Positions 8,935 through 16,844 of a stretch of 16,844 bases of DNA are shown piece by piece. Position 1 is the stretch's first letter; every line of letters begins with the position of its first letter. Below the pieces are notes generated by a model. It saw only the letters and a program-made list of their open reading frames with translations. It searched no databases and was not told the origin of the DNA. Made by a program: the position numbers and the translations under genes. The DNA is from Phoronis ovalis (taxonomy: Eukaryota; Phoronida; Phoronidae): positions 1 to 16,844 of the forward strand of contig JAOXYB010013900.1 in assembly GCA_028565635.1 (NCBI GenBank). Reading direction: 5' to 3'.

Positions 8935-9760
8935 AATAGGACATTTGACCTGTACAGTTGCCATTTCAGGCTAAAATATTTTTTGAAACAAAAACTCTCG
9001 TACTACAGAATTGAAACTGTGAACAAAGATTCCTTACATATATGACTACAAAACGGTTTCAGATTTTTGAAATTTTACTTGGTTAAAAAAATATGAACTT
9101 TCAAAGTGTTGTCACCTCAATTTTTTTGATTTTTTGATACATAAACTTTAAAAATTTATATCTTTTTAACAAGGTAAAATTTTAGAAATCAAGGGCGTTT
9201 TTTTTTTAGCTACATGTGTAAAGATTATTGTGCAACATATCAACTATTTGGTTTTAGTGGTTTTTGACTTCTAATCATTTTGAATTTGATATATATTAGT
9301 GTTTGAACCCAGAATGCCTACCGTACAGGTCACACAATAATAATAAAAGAAATTACAGATTTAGAAAATTTGAGTAGTATACTTTTAAAATATAAAATTA
9401 TATACTTTAGTTTGGTGATCTTTTCATTTAATCAGCTAAATTTTAACTAAAGTGTGCACACATCTAATAATGTCAGTTATTTGAAATTTTTGGCTTTGTT
9501 CAAAAGGTTTGAATTTTCACTTTTGTCCCAATTTTGTTGATTTTTTCCTGATGCACAGACTTGGTGAAAATTCTTAATTTTTATTTCGCAAAATTTTAAA
9601 AATCTGAAAATTTTGTGTATCTGGAAATTATAGTTTGTGCAGTTTTAAGTTTTTAGGTTGTTTTTTTTTTATACAAAAAGTAACATCCTTTTAAATTTGG
9701 TACTTCAAACCTATACTTTTTAACACAAAATTGAGTCAGTACCGGTCACCTAACCTATTT
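8935..9760. repeat. Inverted-repeat complex of two related foldback units
   Basis: The outer ends are imperfect inverted repeats. AATAGGACATTTGACCTGTA (8935-8954) faces TACCGGTCACCTAACCTATT (9740-9759). A third copy, GTACAGGTCAC, lies in the middle at about 9323-9333, facing the left end. The left half (8935 to about 9337) folds on itself with arms near 9060-9107 and 9140-9191 (GAAATTTTACTTGGTTAA against TTAACAAGGTAAAATTTT). The right half repeats the central pattern near 9480-9610 in diverged form. This is what a pair of palindromic non-autonomous elements would leave. No target duplication was found and no coding frame is present. Confidence 0.55.
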
Positions 9761-10143
9761 AACAGAAAAGAAGTTCTACGTTAATTCTACAATGTTTACT
9801 TTATGCACTTTGAAAATATGTATACTTTTAATTGTCTGTTATGTTACTATCCAAAATTCGTCTTAAAGAACAAATACAAAGCATGAAAGTTATTTTCCTC
9901 ACAAGAACAGTTTCACAATGCCTTACAGAATAAGCATACAGAACAATAAAAAAACAAAAATATATAAAATTTTACAGAAGTTACATAAAGTTTTAATTAA
10001 CTTTAAATTAATTAGTAGATTTTGGTTGGCTGGAACTGATAAGGCGGTCTAATGTAAGGTGCAACGTGGATAACAATACCCCAAACAATACATGCTGCAA
10101 TAAATTATTTTCTAGTATTTTATGTTTCGGACAGTAGAAAGCA

Positions 10144-10182
<39 letters not shown>

Positions 10183-10209
10183 TATTAAAAATGTTCTGTA
10201 GTGTTAATA
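9761..10209. other. 3' flank of gene A, probably its 3' UTR
   Basis: This region sits between the foldback complex and the gene A stop codon. The block 10048-10115 is conserved downstream of gene B (15321-15376), so at least this part was included in the duplication and may be transcribed. No AATAAA on the minus strand could be assigned with confidence. Confidence 0.45.
10146..10177. repeat. AT dinucleotide microsatellite
   Basis: A perfect run of 16 AT units, 33 bases before the gene A stop codon on its 3' side. It is likely polymorphic in length. Confidence 0.95.
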
Positions 10210-12319
10210 TTAATTAACTATTTCAAACTTGCCAGGTTCATTAGCAAAATGAAACATAACATGCTGCTCAAATTCTACCTGTGGTATCGAGGCTGGGTAA
10301 ATGGCATTGCATACTGGACATGCCCGCTCCTCCAAACTGTCATATTCAGTTCCATACTCTACAGCATCAGGATTACAATCTAAGATGTGATTTTGAAAAT
10401 AGGTGATAGACATAGATTTCGAGAATCGGCTATGGCATGTTGGACAAATGTGAGGTGACCCACCATATTCTTGAACAGGTTGTTTTGTTGCACTATTGTC
10501 CAACATAACTCTAGGTGGATGACTATAGTCTGCAAAATACTGCTTCACATTGAATTCAACAAAGTTGTCTAATGCAGTGGCTCCATCAGGCTGTTGCCTG
10601 CTGTGAACATTTTTACTAATGGCATCATCCCTTGGAAACTGGTCACTGTTAAGCTTGTCACATTCTGTAAGCTCTGTAACACTGTACAAATCAGAATCAG
10701 TTTTAACAAATAAATTGAATGGAGCTTGAGTTTCTGATATTTTGAAATTATGACTAGAACCAGAATTATTTCTAAAAAAATCTAAATCTGATTCTCGATG
10801 TACTTTTAGCTTTACTGGCACTAGGAGATCCGAAGAATTATCACATAATTTAGATTGCACATTTTCATTATTGCTGCTACTAGGAGTTTCCAGTTTCTGC
10901 TTCTCAGTTTTAAATTGTTTAGGTAAAGCTATCTTGTAAGGAATGGAAACATTACTAGCATCTTCAGTTGCATTATTAACTGGATACTCCTCCGACTTGC
11001 ATATATCCGATAGATTTTTTGTTTTTGATTTTAATTCCCGCTTGTTTGTACGTTTGTTTTTTCTTTCAGCTAATTGATTAATAACATCCATTTGATCCTT
11101 GCACTGTTGATACAAGAATTTCACATCTTTTTCAGCTTGCCGTACTTCATTTAGGGACCTGACAAGTAACTTATCTAAAAAAAACAGTTAAGGACTTTTA
11201 TTATAAATAAATAAAAAACATTATAATTATACTTGGGCTGTATGCACTCTTAGTATGGTTATCATTAACAAAGTTTCATTAATCAAAGTATATGGTTACT
11301 ACCACTTTTAGGTGATTTAAAAATTATTTTGAATATCAACCAAAAAATGAAGTAAAAATACACACAGTAATTATTTTATATAGCTTATAATTTTAAAAAT
11401 GTAATTATATAGTTACTTATATATAGTTACCTAATGCAGATCCAGCCAACAATGTCTGCTCTGGAGAACTTTTTGGTTTCTCGTTGGGAAGCACTTGTGA
11501 ACTATCCTGCTTAGCTTCAACTTGTTGTTTATAATCTGAAAAGTCTTTATTTAAATTTAAAAGTTCCTTTTCTTTTGTTTTTACTTGTTTTTCAAAAACT
11601 TCTTTTTCTTTAAGAATTTTTTTATTGTCATTTTCTAAAGCAGAGTTCCTCTTTTTTAAATTTTCCATTTCAGTAATTTTAACTTCTAAAATAGAAATAA
11701 TATCGATCGCTTTATTTTCATTTTCTTGGACATGTGTTTTGAGTTTCTTATTTTCATTAGAAAGTTTATCTGCTTTTATTTGAAGTGCTTTTAATTGTTC
11801 CTCTAATTTTATTTCAGCTTTTGTTATTTTGTACATGTACACATCTTTTTGGGCTTTAAATTCTCCTTCCATAATCCTTAAATCATGATCTTTTACAGAC
11901 ATTGAATGATTTTGTGAACTATCATCATGAAACACTTGGAGTGATGAATCAGATCTTAAGCCAGTGTGTCTTCCTTCTGAACTGACATTTTGTAAAGAGT
12001 TTATTAAATTGGCTGGTAAGCTACTGTCAGCAGACTGCCTAGTTTGTATTGTTCTCCGAAAGTTAGCTTTCAGTCTTTTATTGTCATCGGTGAGCTCCTT
12101 AATCCTTTGCTGTAATGTCCCAACAACACCTCGCAACACATGTACAGACCCGGTGTCTACTACTTTCCCCGTTGTTATGTGGAATCTTTGCGTCGCAGAA
12201 CTTGTAGAGTTTAAAATTATACTTGTATCATTTGCTTCTTGTTTTAATATGGTAATTTCTTCATCCCCGTTAGCATCGCTGTGCTGAGCTAGTTCATGAT
12301 TTGAATTATTAGCCATCAT
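10210..12319 (-). CDS. Gene A: coiled-coil TBK1-adaptor-like protein with two UBZ-type zinc fingers
   Basis: Coding exons are 12319-11431 and 11174-10210, joined by a GT-AG intron of 256 bp in matching phase (TTA G|AT AAG), giving 617 aa. The next ATG, three bases on, has a better context (A at -3, G at +4). Coiled coils are predicted by eye at about 60-92 and 143-270. Residues 298-334 resemble the TBK1-binding helix of TANK/AZI2/TBKBP1, with core L317-x13-L331. A low-complexity linker follows. Two fingers end the protein: C540-C543-H559-C563 (CCHC) and C582-C585-H601-H605 (C2H2), the ubiquitin-binding type of TAX1BP1, TANK and NEMO/optineurin. The tail FEIVN fits an LC3-interacting motif. 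No SKICH domain is seen. Inferred role: ubiquitin-binding adaptor in TBK1 signalling or selective autophagy. The gene model is firm; the family assignment is moderate. Confidence 0.85.
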
Positions 12320-12334
12320 GACCTTTTAAAGCTA
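12320..12334 (-). other. Probable 5' UTR splice acceptor of gene A
   Basis: Just upstream of the gene A ATG the minus strand reads TGTCTTTTTGTAG|CTTTAAAAGGTC before the ATG. This is a good acceptor with AG at 12333-12332. An in-frame TAA lies in the 12 bases between, so translation cannot enter from an upstream exon in this frame. A non-coding first exon at higher coordinates is therefore likely; I could not place it. Confidence 0.45.
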
Positions 12335-13833
12335 CAAAAAGACATTAATTATCATAGTTTTCTGATTATAGTAAGTACAAGTAGGTAAATTTATACATTT
12401 CAATTTTACATCAGAAAATAAACTGTAATTTTTTTCTTCATAAGCTTTTTTCTCTATACAACTGCTACCAATATAGGTTTTCACTATATTTGAAAATATC
12501 CGGAGTAAACTATACATTTATACGAAAATATAACATTGAAAAGAATTTCTTATTTTTCATTTACAGTAATGGTTTTATTCATTGACAGTTTATTTCTAAG
12601 TACTTTTTTATAAATCGAATTATAAATTTACTACACAACTGATACTGCTAAAAATAATAATCTTGACCAAGTATAAATCCTGTCAAACAATGATTTTTGA
12701 AAAAAATACAATTAGATGATGCTAAAAAAACACAAGCTTTGAAGAAACATCAAGTTACTAGACAATAAAAAAATGAACAAACTGTTTCGTAATAATAAAG
12801 AAGTAAAATCTACTGAGCTGTGAGATATCCAACTTACAAATGATTCCTCAGCTAATTTCAGGATTAAAATTGGTCAGTCCCAACTAAAGTGCAAAGTACA
12901 TAGGTTATGGTCATTTTCTTGGTCATGTATTTGTAGTTTCACTTTCGGATTGAGAAGTTCATAATTTCTAAGAAATTGAAATTCTTTATCCCTAATATCA
13001 CTGGTTCAATTCGTACACTTTTGTTGAAATCTCTTGTAATAAAATTCTACTTTTTTCGTGTATTTTTTCGTGTAGTTCTGTAGCAGAGTTCAACTGCACA
13101 GTATAAAATTCCATCTTGGTATTTTATTAAAATAAATGGTTTCATTTATAATAAATACACCTTAATACATAAGTAATGTGACATCACAACTGTTATTTGA
13201 AGAAATATACTTTCAAAGCATAGCCAAAATTTGAGTTTAAAGTAAGCGGCAAATGATGCATCAAGAATGATCCCTGGGAGTTTAAATAAATAAGCATAAA
13301 CAACACTTTGAGGAAATATTTTTTGTAATTTATCTTTCTAGGAAATCAATTAATTTTTGCCTTGTTTCCTTAATTGTTACAAATTGAGATGCCAACTAAT
13401 TGCGTGGCATGTGTTTTTAGCCATTTAGAGTTGATAGTTTTTCAATGTTGTTTGTTATACATGTATATATAATATATAGTCTGCTTTTTATTAATGCACA
13501 CAAAGCAACGTATTCAGTCAGTGGTCATAAACAGCAACGAGATACGACTGTGATATTGTTACTCGTTATGTCACATATAGCTAAGAGTATCAATAAATCA
13601 AGCTCAGTAAGGGGCATAGTATCATAGGGTGCACTTTGTGGATAACATTAGTAAACAAAGGTGTTGAATATGTGAGGCTAACTGCCCTTAATGATTAATT
13701 AGCAGTTACATAGTCAGATTTATTTACAATTTAAAATCTTAATGTCTCACCTGCATGATACTCTAATAATAAATGATAAAACCAATTGATGTACTATTCT
13801 TCATGAATAGCTCTAGATTTTTGTCTATACAAG

Positions 13834-13980
13834 GTGCGCCAAAATAAACATTGGTGCATTCAGGCTGTTTGTTAAATTTGTTATGGCAAAATGTAACTTG
13901 TACAAAATACTATAAATAGATGATCCAGAATTTTGTATAATGTATATTGGTTGGAAATAAACTAAACACTTTTGGTGCAC
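13834..13980. repeat. Possible small inverted-repeat element
   Basis: GTGCGCCAAAA (13834-13844) and its near-perfect inverse TTTTGGTGCAC (13970-13980) agree at 10 of 11 positions and bound 147 bp. The adjoining AAAATAAACATTGG also occurs at 8681-8694. No target duplication was found at the ends, so a chance pairing cannot be excluded. Confidence 0.3.
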
Positions 13981-14670
13981 TGTCATTCTTCATTACTATT
14001 TCAACAGGAAATACTACTTATACTTTTTGAATATACAATAATTAATAATGTATTCAAGAACCAAAATCTGTTACAATTTTATTTTATTCCTTACTACTGG
14101 TAGCCAACATAGATGTAGCACAATAATTTGATCCAAAATTCTCCTTATAAATCAAAACTAGATTCATGCAACTCAATTAAAAATGTGTGACAACATCCAA
14201 GTTTGCTAAATAGAGCAAATTTGATGTAGAAATAAATCTTTAGACAAAAAGTTTTTAAAATGTAAAAAAGTTGCGTTCCACTAATAAATTCTTTGGTAAG
14301 TAGGCCTGAAAATATCCCAAAAAGGAATATTGTTGTTGTACAATTATTAAACAGACTTTTGAACAGCAAATGGTCAAACTGAACAAACAATTCTTATGGC
14401 GCCGCAGGTGAAGAATTTTAACAGTAGAAAATAAAGAATTCGAAATTTTTTTTTTTTTGTCAAACTTAACTGACGAGTTAAAATTTCATAAAAGTGTGGG
14501 TGTGTTCTGCTTATTTTGTATCACCATGTACAGAAAGGAGTGGTGCTTTAATGCTGAAAATAATTAAATTTATTTAACATTGTCTTTCTTATTCTTAATT
14601 AATAAATAACTACATCTAAACCCTCAGGTAAGCCAATATACATGGCAACTTAAGCAATCACTGTAAAGTC

Positions 14671-15079
14671 TTAGAACGAACACAAAATGTTTATTCTTTC
14701 CGGTGATCTGTATTTCCCAGCACTCTTAAATGTGAAAGAAGAACAATTAAGGGAGTGATGTGATACTATAGTTGTTTCCCTTTCTTGATAAATTGAAGAA
14801 TATAGAGGTGGTGGTTGCATCTTACAATACTGGATATGCATCATCAGTGCTTTTATACCAACCATTTCTTCTACGATTTCTGGGAAAGAAGTAAGGCCTG
14901 TATAAGACTTTTGGAAAACTATCAGACAAGCTTCTGATTTGCAGTTACTGAAGGATGAAAGGGTATAATATGCCACTTTCAAAATAACTAAAGTACTCAA
15001 ATTAATCCAAAGGTTCCAATTAACAGAAAATAAACATTTAAGTATTACTCACTTTTCCAAATACGTTCTACAAGCTCTG
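14671..15079 (-). other. Possible two-exon small frame with a 27-nt micro-exon
   Basis: On the minus strand 15079-15053 is bounded by TATTTATTTCTTAG| and |GTGAGT. The next segment, from an acceptor CTTCTTTCCCAG| at 14879, stays open to a TAA ending at 14671. Phases agree (AAA A|AA ATC), giving ELVERIWK joined to KIVEEMVGIKA and 68 further-exon residues in all. No upstream start or partner exon was found, and the protein is not recognised. It lies downstream of gene B on the same strand, so it might be an alternative 3' exon pair, a gene fragment or chance. Confidence 0.2.
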
Positions 15080-15320
15080 CTAAGAAATAAATACATGTAG
15101 TTCTGCTGGGTCTATTTCAAGGATTATTTTAAACAAAACTGCATATAGTTAGTGCTATGCTTATGAAACAAAATAAATCTTATTTCCTCAGTTTAACTTA
15201 CTTTAAAAGTGAGAAACAAACAGTCAATAAACAAAAAAACAAAAAATGAAATGAAATGAAAATTACATAAATAGTTTAATTACATTAATTACTACAATTA
15301 GTTAAAACAGGAACCTTTGA

Positions 15321-15376
15321 TCTAATGTAGGCTGCAATCTGTGCAACATTACATAGTGCAATAAATTATTTTCTAG
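15321..15376 (-). repeat. 3' flank block shared with gene A
   Basis: Downstream of the gene B stop, TCTAATGTA (15321-15329) and TGCAATAAATTATTTTCTAG (15357-15376) are found again downstream of gene A at 10048-10056 and 10096-10115. The same order and orientation relative to the stop codons show that the duplication included 3' UTR sequence. Confidence 0.7.
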
Positions 15377-15412
15377 CATGTTACATTTAATATAGTTTAA
15401 TAGGTTTACATA

Positions 15413-16844
15413 TTAATTAACTATTTCATACTCGCTAGGTTCATTAGCAAAATGATACATAACATGCTGCTCAAATTCAACCTGTGGGACTGAGGCTGGA
15501 TAGATAGCATTACACACTGGACAAACACGCTCCTCCATGCTATGGTATTCAGTTCTGTACTCTACTGCATCAGGACTGCAGTCTAAGATATGATTTTGAA
15601 AATCAGTCATTGACATAGATGTCGAAAATCGTCTGTGGCATGTTGGACAAATGCGTGGTGACCCACTTAAATTCTGAGGTGAGCCACCAGATTCTTGAAC
15701 GGGTTGCTTTGTTGGACTATTGTCTACCATAAGTCTTGGAGGACTGTAGTCTGCAGCATCCCGATTTATTCTGAATTCATTATAGTTGCCTAGTGCATTA
15801 GCTCCATCAGGCTGCGATCTGATGTGGTCATTTTTAGGATCTGACTTCATAATTACACCATCTTTCTCAATGATGACACAAGTGTCATCTCCTGGAAACT
15901 GGTCACTATTGTGCTTTTCAAATTCTGTAAGCTCCGTAGCACCATATAAATCTTGATCATCATCATCAAATATATTTAATGCAACTCGAGCTGCCGATTT
16001 TTTGAAATTATTACTTTCACTATAAATATTTCTAGAAAAATGTAAATCTGCTTCTGGATGTGTTGTTAACATATCTGGCACTATGTGATCTGAAGAACTA
16101 TCGCATAATTTAGATTGCACATGTTTCTTATTGCTACTACTAAAATGTCCTTGCTTCTGCTTCTCAGTTCTAAATTCTGTAGGTAAAGTTGCAATGTTGT
16201 AAGGAATGGACGCATTACTAGCACCTTCAGTTGTATTAGTAACTGGATAAGCCACAGATTCTTGTATGTCTGAAAGATTTTTTGTTTTCAATTTTAATTC
16301 ACGCTTGCTGGCACGTTTTTTTTCTCTTTCAACTAATTTATTAATAACATCCATTTGTTCATTGCACTGTTCATGCAGAAGTTTCACATCTTTTTCAGCT
16401 TTCTGTAGCTCATTTAGTGCTCTAACAAGTAAACTATCTGAAAACAATTAGAAATGTTTATTATTAATAAATCAAAATTCTTGTTATGTGTTACTTAAGT
16501 GTTAAGTAACGTACAATCTAAAATGCAGATCAACATACAAAACGAAAAACAACATTCAGTATATCAAAAGTGCTTATTCAGTTAGAAAGTTAATTTATTT
16601 TAAGGAAGCTTATTCCTCTAAGAAATGAGGACACCTTTAGGTAACTTAAAATTACTTTGAAAATCAAAAAAAAAAGAAAAGAAATATCAATACTCACTGT
16701 AATTGAGGTACAAATATGATTTTAAATAATTGTAAATAATGCTTACTTGTATCTAATGTAGTCAACGATGTCTGCTTGGGAGAACTTCTTGCTTTCTCAT
16801 TACACTGCATTTGTGAACTATCCAGCTTAGCTTCCACTTGTTGT
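15413..16844 (-). CDS. Gene B: tandem paralogue of gene A, 3' part only
   Basis: The visible exons are 16844-16747 (continuing off the window) and 16437-15413, with a 309-bp GT-AG intron and matching phase (ACA A|AT AGT). The first matches the end of gene A exon 1 (QQVEAKLDSSQ against QQVEAKQDSSQ). The last exon encodes 340 residues plus a stop. It has the same TBK1-binding-domain-like helix (ELQKAEKDVKLLHEQCNEQM), a longer acidic linker including DDDD, and both fingers (CCHC at 15649-15578, C2H2 at 15523-15452). It ends EYEIVN. By hand count 65 of the last 79 residues equal gene A, and all eight zinc ligands are kept. The linker diverges far more. No disabling change is visible, so this looks like a working second copy. 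The N-terminal half is not in the window. Confidence 0.85.

Larger units (their letters stand above)
12335..15412. other. Intergenic region between paralogues A and B
   Basis: About 3 kb of AT-rich DNA. It should contain the promoter and any 5' UTR exon of gene A, and the 3' UTR of gene B. I see no clear gene. Two pieces deserve note and are treated separately: a possible small spliced frame at 15079-14671, and a 147-bp segment with 11-bp inverted ends (13834-13980). The 3' flank of B (15321-15376) matches that of A. Confidence 0.5.

Noticed and set aside
10210-11124. A stand-alone 304-residue reading frame starting at an internal GTG
   Set aside because: The frame extends back through the acceptor at 11175 and joins exon 12319-11431 in phase. 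The GTG is an internal Val codon, so this is the last exon of gene A.
11964-12287. 107-residue plus-strand frame
   Set aside because: It lies antisense to the coding sequence of gene A exon 1 and has no independent support.
12332-12517. 61-codon minus-strand frame just upstream of gene A
   Set aside because: It crosses the probable 5' UTR splice acceptor and is not in frame with gene A; low-complexity AT-rich composition suggests chance.
13834-13980. Calling this segment a definite MITE
   Set aside because: The inverted ends are only 11 bp and the flanks show no target duplication, so it is listed only as a possible repeat.
14396-14413. Plus-strand ATGGCGCCGCAG followed by GTGAAG, resembling a tiny first coding exon with donor
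   Set aside because: Only four codons, no promoter-like context, and no downstream exon could be matched.
15413-16447. A 344-residue reading frame starting at a TTG
   Set aside because: The first residues read through the splice acceptor TTGTTTTCAG. The true exon starts at 16437 and the gene continues upstream.

Overview
This window is metazoan nuclear DNA. It is AT-rich, its genes carry GT-AG introns, and three protein-coding loci plus several decayed transposable elements are visible. The Rheb gene has eight coding exons. The repeats (short inverted-repeat DNA transposons and a non-LTR retrotransposon relic) are of a kind common in marine invertebrates. I cannot fix the phylum from sequence alone.

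Left part, 1-7481. A first coding exon of an unrecognised gene lies on the minus strand (879 down to 755). It is head-to-head with a complete plus-strand Rheb GTPase gene (ATG 1293, stop 7481, eight coding exons, 182 aa). The 413 bp between the two start codons looks like a shared promoter. Rheb intron 1 holds a 314-bp inverted-repeat transposon with an 8-bp target duplication and an internal array of ~33-bp repeats. Intron 2 holds the relic C-terminus of a non-LTR retrotransposon.

Middle, 7482-10209. The Rheb 3' UTR probably runs to an AATAAA at 8683-8688. It contains an old internal duplication and a 222-bp Harbinger-like MITE flanked by TTA. Beyond it lies an 826-bp AT-rich inverted-repeat complex built of two related foldback units. 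A 32-bp AT microsatellite lies just before the next gene.

Right part, 10210-16844, minus strand. Two tandem paralogues are called gene A (complete, 617 aa, two coding exons) and gene B (3' part only, running off the window). Both encode coiled-coil proteins with a helix resembling the TBK1-binding domain of TANK/AZI2/TBKBP1, two C-terminal ubiquitin-binding-type zinc fingers (CCHC then C2H2), and a C-terminal F/Y-E-I-V that fits an LC3-interacting motif. They are probably TBK1-adaptor or autophagy-receptor-like proteins. This family call rests on motifs, not a database match.

Rheb activates mTORC1 and so restrains autophagy, while the paralogues look like autophagy or innate-signalling adaptors. 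Any functional link from their convergent arrangement is speculation.
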